Assembly: GCA_022478985.1 (NCBI GenBank)
Contig: JAKSZP010014546.1
Span: 124,001-188,000 of the forward strand
Reading direction: 5' to 3'
Length of the DNA: 64,000 nucleotides
Origin: Massospora cicadina
Taxonomy: Eukaryota; Entomophthoromycota; Entomophthoromycetes; Entomophthorales; Entomophthoraceae
Both the position numbers and the translations under genes were made by a program. Under the pieces are notes generated by a model. It saw only the letters and a program-made list of their open reading frames with translations. It did no database searches and was not told where the DNA came from. Shown here piece after piece: positions 47,941-58,734 of the stretch (its first letter is position 1; each line of letters opens with the position of its first letter).

Positions 47941-48169
47941 CCACTGGTGAACTTTTGCCCCACTCGCCTTATACAGGATTGCCGCCACTTATTTAGATTT
48001 AGTGTGAATTTCTTAAGGAGCATACACGTCCCCAAAAACTACTCAATTCCCTAACTGAAGTTAAGGTGGGCCACTCATGAATCGCCTTCTCATTGTCTGG
48101 TGCTATCATGTGGCCTTGGCCAAACATGATGTTGCCCAGGAAGGCGAACTGAGACTTAAAAACTCACAC

Positions 48170-48812
48170 TTACTGATTTTTAGCGTGAGGTTGGCTGCTC
48201 TTAAACTCTCCACCACTTGCCACAAGTGTACAACATGAGATCATGATCATGTGAAAATGACAGGATATCATCCATTTAAGCCATCTCGCACACACCCAGC
48301 AGGTCCCCAAAGCCACATCTATACAGCGTTGAAAGATAGCTAGGCTTTTGTCAACCCAAAGGGCATAACTCAAAACTGGAAAATTACTTTTTGGGTGCGG
48401 AATGCAATTAGTCACTCCTGGACTTTCTTAATCCAGATCTGATTGAATGCATTTAGGCATTCCAGTTTGGAGAAGACTTTTGCCTTCTCCACATAGCGAG
48501 CAATCTGAGAATCCAAAGGGATGGGTTGCAAGTCTGGTACTGTTAAATTGTTGAGATTCCCATAATCTACACTTGGGTGTAAGGTACCATATAACTTTCC
48601 CATAAAGAGAAGTTGAGAGCATACTGGGGGGTACGCTGAAATATCGCGCCTTTAGCTAACCTCTCTGTAATCCACGCATCTAAGGCCACTTCCTCCCATA
48701 CAGTCAAAAGGTAGATTGGGGAAGATATATGCACCATATCATTGGTGAGCTTGAACTTGCATTCAAACTCTGATTGAGCTGGTAGTACATTGGCTGAAGC
48801 CGCATCAAACAA
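48170..48812 (-). pseudogene. B- reverse transcriptase (broken)
   Basis: The frame 48812-48567 covers the RT entry and 48603-48412 the first Asp region (KVFSKLECLNAFNQIWI). The VMPFGL site follows a TGA and precedes a TAG, and the MDDIL site follows a TAA. These are the same lesions as in B+ at 30.0-30.15 kb. This identity of defects is discussed as a finding. Confidence 0.82.
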
Positions 48813-49013
48813 AGATTGATCCTCTACAAACAGAAAGGTAAAGTTACTTCTAGAGAGGGCTTCTGCAGTGGTTCAAGACTGAGAGTGTGGATATTGGTCC
48901 AATGGGGCAGATCGCCCTTATAATTTTCTTCAGACAAAGGGACAACTAATTTGTGACCACTCTTTAATGTTAAAGACAAGGTTTTTTTTCAAGTTGGTCT
49001 GGACATCAAACTT

Positions 49014-49780
49014 TCACCACCACTTAACTCTGAAAATAATGGGTAAAAGAGGTTTTTGATAGCTTGGAAACGGTAAGCCACATGTTATTTGCCAACTTGA
49101 TAATGCACTAAACCCTAAAACTTTTAGTGTGAGAATACCTTGGGAAGCCCCTCCCTTAACCATACCACCTTGCAAGTAATCTAACTCAAGGTAGTCAGCT
49201 AGGTCTTGGTCAATAAAATTCTCAGAGGCTCCTGTATCCATTAAAATAATTGTGCTGATTTTCCCTAAAGGGGATGAAAGAATAGCAGTCAACAAAAAAT
49301 ATTAGAATGGTCTTTATTCATAGCAGACAACGCCAACACTTCACCACAAAAATCTTCTTTAGGCGTTAGCATATCTCCAGGGTACGTTTCTGCATTATAG
49401 AATGGAGAGGGATAGTAGGCCACTCTTAATACTGAGGTCACATATCCCACCATATCTTCAGCAACTGCATAAACATTTTTGTATTTAAGAAGTAACTCCT
49501 TTTCCACCTCCTGTGTTCTGTGGATCTTGGTTGTGGTCAAATGTGGGTTATCTGGAGTGATTTGGTACACTGAAATGGGTTCCATATCTGAGCCATAAGA
49601 GAAGTATTTGGCTCAGGCGTACATATGGAAATGTCTTTATAAAATGCGTTTTGGGCCAAAAATTACACCATAAACATTTTGGCAGTGGGTTGTGAACTGT
49701 TATCCAGGGCCATCACCACCAGGCCCTTTGTTGATGATCCTGACTGCACCATCTGAACGCGGTGCCAAGAGAAAAAACAC
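49014..49780 (-). pseudogene. B- leader and retropepsin
   Basis: The frame 49295-49014 reads IILMDTGASENFIDQDLADY, a retropepsin active site with DTG intact. The frame 49585-49289 precedes it (MEPISVYQITPDNPHLTTTK...) and fills nearly all the space back to the 5' LTR. No capsid or zinc knuckle is recognised in it. The gap from the LTR to DTG is about 540 bp, as in B+, so a normal gag is absent from both copies. Confidence 0.75.
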
Positions 49781-49786
49781 TTTTAT

Positions 49787-50772
49787 TGCATTGATTTTGT
49801 GAATTTTAGTGGAAAATCAGGGAATCACAACTCTTGGATTTCAAAGCATCCCTATCTACTGAGTATGGGCAAGAAGGGTGGGCACTTTCCAGTCTTAGGT
49901 AGCAAGAATAACGCTGAGATGCTTCAACCCTCAGAAAAAAGAGAAAATTTTGGTGAGCCCCACCGCAGCCATGACAAAAAGCTGGTGCGCCCTGTTTGCA
50001 CTTTGTGAAAATCCCACACATAAAAATTTGTGCACATAAAGTAAAGTGTTTGGATGACTAATGTAAGGAGATTGTCTATAACTCTCCTGTTCCCAGCGGG
50101 GTGGTGCACAGTGCACAGCCCCCACGTCAGGGAACTAGTCATTAGTAGTAAGGAAATAGATCCCCGCAGAGAGTGCTGGAGCTGAAGTAACTTAGTACAA
50201 GGGTGGTTAATGAGATATAAACAAAGAGAAACTGGACAAACAACAAAGCTAGGGTGGACCCCAAATAGAGCCCATACCCAAAATGAGGCTCTGGGCTTAA
50301 GTGCAAAGATGACCCAGTCTGGAGGAAACTAGGGTGGCACAGCAGTGCACCAGAGGAAAGAGTTATATTTTTTTAATCCAATAGCTAACGTTATGTGAGA
50401 CCTCCTCAAAGAGGTTGACGCACAGGTTTGCCCAGGTTAACATAAATAAAACTTAATTAACAATAGGCCTTATTATAGGGGAAATTAATCAACGAGAGAT
50501 TAGTCTCAAGTAATCAAATTTAATAAAATTCATGGGAATAATCAATCAATGGAAGTGGTGCTAAGCCTAGGTGCACCAATAAGTGTACAATTCCATCAGG
50601 CAGTGTACTATAACTGCTAATCAACCAAACTCAGGTTATTGATTGTAGGTAAGGCTGCACCAAGATGTAAATTTAAAAAAACGGGTTTTAAGACCCTGTT
50701 CACCAAGAAACCAAATTAAGCCGTCATTTTTAAGTGCATAGTGGTTCATTTTAATGCACCTGCTGTAATGCA
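49787..50772 (-). repeat. B- 5' LTR
   Basis: 986 bp, bounded by TGCAT...ATGCA, a perfect 5-bp inverted end. The minus strand starts TGCATTACAGCAGGTGCATT, as does the 3' LTR at 44261. The primer site TTGGCACCGCG lies to its left on the minus strand (about 49773-49763), separated by about 15 bases. Confidence 0.85.
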
Positions 50773-51310
50773 GGGCAAACTTCTCTTACATCCCCTAGGA
50801 TCAACTTGGGCATATCTCACCTTAACCCAGCGTTGGTCCAAGGTATGTTTGAGGTCAGGAAGGCCTGCCTTCTTCACCTTTTTGGCCTCCTGACATGCAG
50901 CTTTATCCTTGCTATTGGTCCCCATAATCCTTTCTTCTCAAGCCATGACACATCTGACAGTGCACTATGCTTCAAAATGGTCCAAACTTAAATAATTGAT
51001 TGAAGGATGGCCAACTTGAGCTGAAATTTTGTAAAATTGCATGGATTTAAAAACCCCCATTCATCAAGTAACTGTATTAAGCCATCATCATTTAAATGGT
51101 AACTTGTCCATTTTAATGCCAAAGCTGTAACAAGGGGCTGGGTGTTATACACTTCACCTGGACCAACATGGGCATATCTGGCCTATACCCAGCGTTGGTC
51201 CAAGGTGTGCTTTAGGTCAGAAAGGTCCTGCAACTTGACCTTTGGGACTCCTGCTGTCCAGTCTTGTCTTTTCTGTTGGTGCTCTCAATTAAGTCATGTA
51301 AACATGATAG
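50773..51310 (-). pseudogene. Two further B-family pol 3' ends with an LTR head between
   Basis: 50773-50960 matches the B- pol tail at 44262-44440 (AACCCAGCGTTGGTCCAAGG, then CCTTTTTGGCCTCCTGACAT). Then about 50961-51131 is the beginning of another LTR, with minus-strand start TGTTACAGCTTTGGC at 51131. Then 51132-51310 is a third pol tail ending at CATGTTTACATGACTT. Pol tails outside a 5' LTR show that B elements lay in tandem. Confidence 0.75.
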
Positions 51311-52282
51311 GCAAGGGCAATTGGGTGATTTAACCCTAAAGAAGGAAGACTTGCTTCAACCACTCCCATTCTTGTTAAGGCCAGTACACCAGCTATATCT
51401 GGATGTAGAAGTAATGGAAGAGGGATTTGTTCATTTATAGATATTTCTGCACACATGGTTATAGGATTTCCAGATTTGCAGTTAAGCTCTGTAAAAACTG
51501 GTACAGGTTTTATAAAATAAATGATTATACTTTATAGCTTGTTTAATATATGGTATGTGAAACTATTATAATAAAAATATATACTTAAAGGATTTATCAT
51601 ATGATAATACTTTATTAACCACAATAACACCATCTGAATAGCCTAGTTTTATATCTCATCCAACTTCCTGGACTTACCTAAGCTTAATTGATTTTTAAAA
51701 AGAGCACTATACTTCTTTTGAGCTTATGAGATTGCACCTTGCATATGATTTTGAAAGCAGTGGGAATCATCTCAGTCTCATTATAAATTCATTTTGGTGC
51801 AATTAATAAACTCAATATCATCACAATTAGGGTAATTTAAGCAATTAAGTGAACAAAACTCATTACAATTATGGTTTGATATGCAATTAATTATCTAACT
51901 TCATCACAAATCCTCTTGATCTAATGAATAGTACCTAAAATCTTGGGAATGCCACTAATGTCAGGCTTTACCCTGAAAGGTTCCCTGATGGTGGGGCTGT
52001 GCATCTTGCACCACCTCTATGGGAACAGGAGAGTTGCAGACACTCTCTGACATCTATGGTAAATCTACTGATCACTGTCTATAATAATTCATTTCATTAA
52101 ATGTAATAAATTTAATTGGTCAATCTATTGTTAAATTTACTGACTGTCATCTACAATAATTCAGTTTATGAATCTTGCCAATTTTATTAGTGTATTATGA
52201 AAATGATAGCCATTTCTATTGATTTAAGCTCATCATGCTATGATTTCATACTTTTCTGGATTCTGAACATACTCCTCAGGCA
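51311..52282. other. AT-rich DNA with a B LTR scrap
   Basis: No gene is seen. 51970-52052 matches the B+ 5' LTR at about 28268-28350 (GGTTCCCTGATGGTGGGG, GCATCTTGCACCACCTCTAT), an isolated LTR fragment. The rest is AT-rich and unassigned. Confidence 0.55.
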
Positions 52283-52729
52283 TAGGACAGATATTCCATT
52301 TTTCCTTCAACATTAACATTTTATATTTCAATTTCACCATTTTATTATCTAATTCCAATATTTTGTGTTTAAACTTCAGCACTTTATATTTCAACTTTAA
52401 CAAGTTGTATTTTAATTTAAGTAATTTTGCATTTCAATTTTAACATTTTGTATTCTAATTTTAATATTTTTCATTTCACTTTCAACATCTTATACTTTGA
52501 TTTCAATATTTTATATTTCAATCTCAGTATTTTATGTTTCAGTTGTAAAGATTTTCTATTTCAAATTTAACATTTTACAAATCAATTTAACAATTTTTGG
52601 TAATAAAATTGTATATTAAAAACTATCAATCTAATGAAAAAATTATAATCATAAAATATAATTACTGATGGGCATAGGGAAATTTAGCTGCCCAATTTGT
52701 AATATATTTAAGAATAAGTTTAAAATATA

Positions 52730-53720
52730 CTGTACTATCAGTGGCTGAAACAGTAGCAGTCTCCTTTATAATTAAGTCTGATAGCAATACACTTGCACCA
52801 CTTCTTAATTTTGATCTAGCACCATTTTTATCTCTGAACATGTTTTTTCAATTAATTTTAGTATATATAAATATAGAGATAAAGATTTAAACTCAAAATT
52901 AAAATAATAAAATTATTCTCTCTAATCTTTCCTCCTATGAAATATAGTATTATCAAATATAAGATATATTTTATACAGATGTTTTTTCATTATATAAATA
53001 AGAGTAACAATTATATAAATAACTATCAAATATATCACTATGAACTATTGAATGTGTAATAGTTTTATAATATTGTCAGCCATCAATAGGTATACTAGTA
53101 ATTAATGATATTGACTTACCCCTTATTATTGGAACAGTCACAATGGTGTATATTCCTCTTCTTGATCGTCCTTGCTAAAATTGAAATATAAATTAAATGA
53201 GGATATATCAATAAAAATAGTTCTGGAATAATCATTACTGAAGTTATTATTAAACTAAAGGGTATACTTTTTTTCAATAAATTATTTCAGGATTATTTAT
53301 TCCAACTAATTTTGAAAGGTTAACTTTATCATTTTTTATATTTTCCAGAGATATTTATCAATACTTGAAATTGAAATTAGAACTTCTCTCCTTCTGTCTC
53401 CAATGTTTCTTTAATCTACTTTAAGGTTATTTGTAGATTAAAAGAAGCTATATTTTCAACTCTTTCTGTGCAAGCTTAATCAAGCACTCTTCTTTCACTT
53501 CTACTTTTAATTGTGTTTATAAACACACTTGATTCATAATTAGAAGCTTTAGTTCTCACAGTATTATGGCTTATTTCTAAAATATCTGCAGCTTCCTTTG
53601 TAGTCTTCCCTTATTCATATACTAATTGAATAAGGCTAAGTTATTTACTATTAGTGATTGCATTGTATCTAGTTCTAGCCACAGACTCATTGATTTCCTT
53701 AGCATCAGTGTTTTCTCTTG
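52730..53720 (-). pseudogene. Tc1/mariner-like transposase remnant
   Basis: The minus-strand pieces are LVYE then GKTTKEAADILEISHNTV (about 53630-53555), the HTH DNA-binding region. Further along, GARSKLRSGASVLLSDLII (about 52825-52768) resembles the SIMVSDF segment of fungal DDE_3 transposases. Stops and shifts fill the space between. The catalytic triad is not readable. The call rests on two short motifs and on the flanking inverted arms. Confidence 0.5.
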
Positions 53721-53850
53721 GTATATTATAATTTATATAAGGGATATATAAATATTTTTAAATAGGAAAAAAGAGTGGTCAATAATATGTTAGCCTTATT
53801 TCAGCAGGAATAATAAAATAAAACTAATTCCAAAAATTGTGAGCAAATTG

Positions 53851-53870
53851 GGACCATCTAGTACTAAAAA
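53851..53870 (+). mobile_element. 20-nt micro-retroposon, copy 3
   Basis: GGACCATCTAGTACTAAAAA lies between two copies of AATTGTGAGCAAATTG (53835-53850 and 53871-53886). Shared A's at the junction make the exact edge ambiguous by a few bases. It carries the same core as copies at 8766 and 39748 in unrelated target DNA. Confidence 0.85.
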
Positions 53871-54204
53871 AATTGTGAGCAAATTGAAATATAAAATATT
53901 GAAATTGAAATGCTAACGTTGAAATTGAAATATAAAATTTAAAATATTGAAATTGAAATGTAAAATGGTGAAATTGAAATATAGAATATTGAAATTGAAA
54001 TACAAAATATTGAAATTGAAATGCAAAATGTCGAAATTGAAAAGTAAAATGTTGAAATTGAAATACAAAACTAGAAATTGAAATGCAAAATGTTGAAAAG
54101 AAGGAAAGTGGTATGTCAAAAAAAACAAAAAAATACATTCAGGTCAATTGAGAACCTATATTTTCAAAGTCGGTTAATAAGTCAATAGTATTGATATAGC
54201 TTAA

Positions 54205-54440
54205 CCCTTTCAGTCATTTTCAAAAAAAATCATCCGTTTTTTGGCCTTAAATTTGGCACGAATTTCTTAGCCGATGTTCACCCTTTTTAAGCTCATTTTG
54301 GTCCATATTGCGACACGAATATTCGATAAATTTAAAATAAATCTATATAAATCTTATTTTAATTGGACGCATATATGCGTTTTTAGATTTACATATCCCT
54401 CGGTTTTTGGACGCATATATGCGTCGAATGATTGAAAGGG
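54205..54440. mobile_element. piggyBac-like MITE (236 bp)
   Basis: The ends are CCCTTTCAGTCATT and AATGATTGAAAGGG, inverted with one mismatch, directly flanked by TTAA at 54201-54204 and 54441-54444. TTAA target sites and CCC-starting inverted ends are diagnostic of piggyBac elements. The inside holds two copies of the palindrome ACGCATATATGCGT (about 54365-54380 and 54411-54424) and no coding frame. Confidence 0.82.
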
Positions 54441-54444
54441 TTAA

Positions 54445-55100
54445 AAATCTGGAGGATCAAGTTAGAGTTTTGAATTGATATAAAAACCAATTCGGTTATC
54501 GATTAAAACCATCGTGTGGATTATGATTATTCTATCGTAAATATGACTAATTACACCTATAACAACTCTCAAGCATTAATGTTTATTAATAAATTATCTA
54601 TTTTAAATCAACTTTTTGAGGCATAAGATTAATACACTGAACTTAATGGAAACTAGATTTAATGCTCAAATATGCATTCGGGTCAGATGAATATGATTAG
54701 CAACCCAAATTAGAATTTCCAAAAGCTCAAATTCGAATCACTCGTTCTTCGACAAGGTGGATAAGGAACTTGAAGGCCACACGGTAGCGTTTACTCACTT
54801 ATCACAAGAAATTTTAGTTGCACAACTGTCTTTTATTAACTTAATCCACAACTTAATTTAGGATTGCTTATCAGTAGTTATTAGTGAGCGTCGCTTTTCT
54901 AAAGTTGCACCTTTTGATAGCTGGAGCCTAACCTTGCTTTGAACAAAACGCTTGCAAAGGCTTTCTTTTCATAGTCTTAAGTCGGGTTGATTATCGTAAG
55001 TCCTTTTTTACAAGCGTATCTTTGACTTTGGTTGTTTGATATCTTGAAACGTTTTGATTTCAGGGTTTCCAGCCTTTTAACCTCGTGCCATTAAAGATAG
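54445..55100. other. Intergenic DNA upstream of the USP gene
   Basis: No transposon or second gene is recognised. This would hold the USP promoter. No TATA box is obvious directly upstream of the ATG at 55101, and CpG becomes more frequent towards it. Confidence 0.4.
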
Positions 55101-57214
55101 ATGTCGTTGCTCAAGTGGATAGGCGTGGTACGTGTTCATTTCTGGTCATTTTTTCTTTGATAATTTTACCCTTTTACGCCTTCGGTTAGAATCCCAACGG
55201 GAATAAGCAAAGTACGACGGAAGCGTTTTTTGATGGGGATGATCGGTATTTCGGGCTGGAAAATGTAAGGGCCCCAAAGTGGTGATATTCTGACCTTTCT
55301 TTTCCGTTGCGGTCCTATTTTAGTTTGGAAATACTTGGTAGGTTTTGCTAGCTTTTACAGTTTTGACACGGCTCTAGTGCTTATGGTTTTTATCTGCTTT
55401 CAGTTACTGTAATTCCGTGCTCCAAGCCCTGTACTTTTGCAAACCTTTTCGGGATGTATCAACTCCTTTCCGATTCGCTCGCCATTGATCACGCGGACCG
55501 AAGCGTACCTCGCCGAAGCGATGAACGAAGCAGCGTCAAGCAATGAGCCCAATCCCTTGAAAGTAAAGCGCAAGGCCTCTTCGGCTACCATCCTCTCCTC
55601 ACGAAGCTCCAGCGCTTCGGTTCAAACCATTAGCGGGAAGTTTCCTTTTAACCCCGATGACTTCACAACTCATCAGGCTCTCAACATCCCCGAGAATCTG
55701 TTCACCTCTTTGAAAGATTTGTTCGCAAAAATTGAATGTCAAAGCAAGCGCCTTGGCACTATAGCGCCCTCTTCATTCATCAATCGGCTCAAGCAGGAGA
55801 ATGGTAATTTCGTATACAATCGGGTGGGGTTCTTTACCATTTTTTAGAACTTTTTCGCGGAGCTCAGCACCAGGATGCTCACGAATTTTTTAAATTTCAC
55901 TCTCAATGCGATCGCGGAGCACGTCGTTAAAATGAAAACGCAAGAGAAGCAAAGCAATGACGATTCCAACCTGACAGATGCTTTAACCGATAAAGGTACA
56001 ATTTCTCTTCGGGTTGAAACTAAATTACAGGTTCTCAATCTTCAAAAGACACCAAAAGGAAAACTCACGTTTCATGGGTCCAACAAATCTTTGAAGGGAC
56101 GTTGACGAACGAGACGAAATGTTTGACATGCGATACAGTAAGCTTTATTCTAGGACAAAGTTGACAGCCATAGGTAACATGCAAGGAGGAGTCATTCCTT
56201 GATCTTTCAATCGATATTGAGGAAAATTCGTCGGTGTCCAGTTGCCTCAGGCAGTTTTCCGCCAACGAAATGCTTTGCGGCCGCAACAAGTACTTTTGCG
56301 ACGTATGTAACAATCTACAGGAGGCCGAGAAGAGGTAACGTGGGCTTAAGCTTGACTTATGGTTTAGGATGCGCATCAAGAAAGTGCCCAATGTTCTCGC
56401 GCTCCACCTCAAACGCTTTAAATATCAAGAGCGCCTCCAACGCTTTGTCAAGCTACCCTACCGCGTGGTATTTCCTATGGATCTTCGCCTTTTCAATACA
56501 GTAAGCTTGCATTGCCACACCTAATCCATAGACCAACGATTCAGAAGATACGGATAGACTTTACTCGCTGTTTGCCATCGTTGTCCATATTGGAAGGTGA
56601 ACCTCTATTCCTTCTAAGCTAACCTCTTTAGTGGCCTTAACCACGGGCATTACATCTCGGTGGTCAAGAGCGGCTCGTGCTGGCTTCTGTTTGATGATGA
56701 GACGGTCGAGGTAAACTTTGGTATGCTTGTTGCACTAATTTTTTAGAGGATTGACGAGGAGGACCTTTCCAAGTTCTTTGGTGATTTCCCTGGGGTGGGC
56801 TCTGGCTATGTCCTCTTCTATGAGTCGCAGGATCTTGACTTGGAGTCTCTGGGGCTCAGTACACCTCATCAAAGTCCCACCATCGTTGAACCACCCACTT
56901 TTCCCACCAGCCCCCTGAGCCTTGAGTCAGCAAATAGCCTCGCACGGGATGCCTCTAGGAAAAAGACTTTGATGCCACCATCTTACTTCCTCAATACTGG
57001 CGGGGTGTGCTCTACATTATCGACCCCAAGCTCTCTCAGTTTGGCCAACGGGGCTAGCTCAGCTCCATCTTCTGGCTGGTTTTCAAAATCCAAAGCCTTG
57101 AAATCAAAGCCCTCTGAGATTAAGATTCCCAAGCATGAATTTTACCTCAGTTCAGTTGAAAGGGAACCTGTTCCTACCAAGCCCTCTTCAGTTGTGATGA
57201 CGGCTTGGCGATGA
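55101..57214 (+). CDS. Ubiquitin-specific protease, USP12/46 (Ubp9/13) type, two frame breaks
   Basis: A cysteine protease that removes ubiquitin from proteins. Exons I can place: 55101-55127 (MSLLKWIGV), 55190-55264 (RYFGLEN), 55324-55337 (FGNTC), 55404-55803, 55848-55995, 56031-56137, 56174-56334, 56368-56500, 56532-56596, 56632-56710 and 56747-57214. Introns are GT-AG and 31-66 nt. The catalytic Cys is in NTCYCNS, split over the 55338-55403 intron; His is in NHGHYISVV; an acidic site follows in LLFDDE. Two CxxC pairs (CLTC, CDVC) form the zinc site. A C-terminal tail of about 130 residues is Ser/Pro-rich. Breaks: a missing base (or unrecognised intron) near 55455, and one extra A at 55892-55894 just after QDAHEFF. 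It is either a recent pseudogene or a gene with sequence errors. WDR-type partners are known for the family. Confidence 0.88.
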
Positions 57215-57741
57215 GATACCACCCTTTCCAACCTTAGTTCTTATATAAAATAAAGCAACTAGTTCATTTACCAGACATAATATTGAAGCTTGATTTAACT
57301 TTACATAACTATATTAATAAAGCTAAAGGTTTTAACACTTGACCAACCATAGATTTGATTCAAAAAAGTACAGTCTACTTTAACCTTGGGATCTAAGATT
57401 AGAAATAGTGCTGGACAATTGATGTACAAGTCATAATTTGGATGGTCAAAATTAGTAGGGTACTGATACCAACTAAGGTTGGAAAGGGTGGTAGCTCATT
57501 GCCAAGCTGTCTATCAGTACCCTACTAATTTTGACCATCCAAATTCTGACTTGTACATCAATTGTCTAGCCCTATTTCTAATCTTAGATCCCAAGGTTAA
57601 AGTAGACTGTACTTTTTTGAATCAAATCTATAGTTGGTCAAGTGTTAAAACCTTTAGCTTTATTAATATAATTACATAAAGCTAAATCAAGCTTCAATAT
57701 TATATCTGGCAAATGAACTAGTTGCTTTATTTTGTATATAA
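57199..57741. repeat. A-B-A'-B' fold-back overlapping the USP stop codon
   Basis: Segment A (57199-57239, containing the last USP codons and TGA) is repeated inverted as A' (57471-57510). Segment B (57243-57468) is repeated inverted as B' (57512-57741), about 94% identical by eye. B and B' form a stem of about 226 bp with a 43-bp loop that is A'. The order is unusual for a simple inverted duplication, which would give A-B-B'-A'. Confidence 0.9.
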
Positions 57742-58730
57742 TCTTTACCCAAACTAATGGTTTGGTATAACCTTCAATTCTATTTAACAAGTCACTAACT
57801 ATATTTACCTCTGTGATAGTTTCATATAAAAAGTTGACCCTTTAAATTAGATTTAACCACTTTAGTAACTTAAATTCAAGAGGAAGCTATCATTAAGAAT
57901 ATCACACATGCAGTTATAGGACAGATCAAGTCTATCAATAATTACTAAGGCATATACCTGTTAATCTTCTCAAGCTTTATGGAGCCTTAATAAGTAATAG
58001 TCTACAATACTTATTTTAGCTTAGTTGTAGCCTTCAGATTCTAATGCCTCAGTAGGTTATCTAGCTTATGTTTTAATTTCATTCAAGCAGGTCAAACTTG
58101 GAATAGATCTACCCTACTAATGAGGAGAAGAGGAATAAACTTTAAAAATTTGATTATAAAATTCATTTTTGAAACCATTTCTTATATGTTCTGATAGCCT
58201 GGGAAATGCAGATTTATCTCAATTTTAGTGCTTGGCTAACATGATGATATAGATGATATGGCTTTAAAGATATGCTTTACTCCATTGACCACATATTAAG
58301 AGCTAAAAGGTTACATGTCATATATAATAAGGGTTTATGGAGGATCAAACTGTGCTCCAAAGCCAGAGATTCAATTAGTAAAGTTACTTTGTTAATCAAG
58401 TCACCTCACATTCTCCAATGACAGCCATTCCTTGTCTGATATTTACTATAGCTAAACTTTTTTACATAAGTAATGATTAGTAAATTTTATGAACTTAAAT
58501 TTTTAGTGATAAGTTCCCCTCCAAATAGGATAGAGTCTAACCTTTATATTTAGTTTAGGCTAGGATAAAGGAAAGGACTAGGCTGAATAAAGTTTATATA
58601 CACATTGGAATTTTGGTATGCCCACATTATCCAGCTGACAGTTCACTAATAACTATGTCTTACCTTACTTTGGTTGGCTTACTAATAAGCAACTATAAGA
58701 TATATTAAAGTTACCAATGTTCAATAACTA
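57742..58730. other. AT-rich DNA without recognised features
   Basis: No gene, intact repeat or clear LTR is seen. Stops are dense in all frames. Confidence 0.4.
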
Positions 58731-58734
58731 TTGT

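Larger units (their letters stand above)
52285..54118 (-). mobile_element. DNA transposon relic with inverted minisatellite arms
   Basis: Two arrays of an approximately 18-21-bp unit (like ATTTTATATTTCAATTTCAA) lie in inverted orientation at about 52303-52600 and 53872-54095. The outer ends look alike: CCATTTTTCCTTC...AACATT on the left and, on the opposite strand, CCACTTTCCTTCTTTTCAAC on the right. Between them a minus-strand helix-turn-helix (KTTKEAADILEISHNTVR, about 53607-53554) and a DDE-like piece (GASVLLSDLI, about 52800-52770) suggest a Tc1/mariner-related transposase in ruins. The right arm carries micro-retroposon copy 3 on its edge. Confidence 0.6.

Noticed and set aside
53824..54138. 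Phe/Gln/Asn-rich repetitive protein (FQFQ, FNFN)
   Set aside because: It is a translation of the minisatellite arm on the minus strand, not a gene.
55456..55547. A 92-nt intron (GT at 55456, AG at 55547) to explain the first USP frame break
   Set aside because: It would restore the frame but lacks a pyrimidine tract, is longer than all other introns of the gene and removes a plausible coding stretch ([10 protein letters not shown]). Left as an alternative only.
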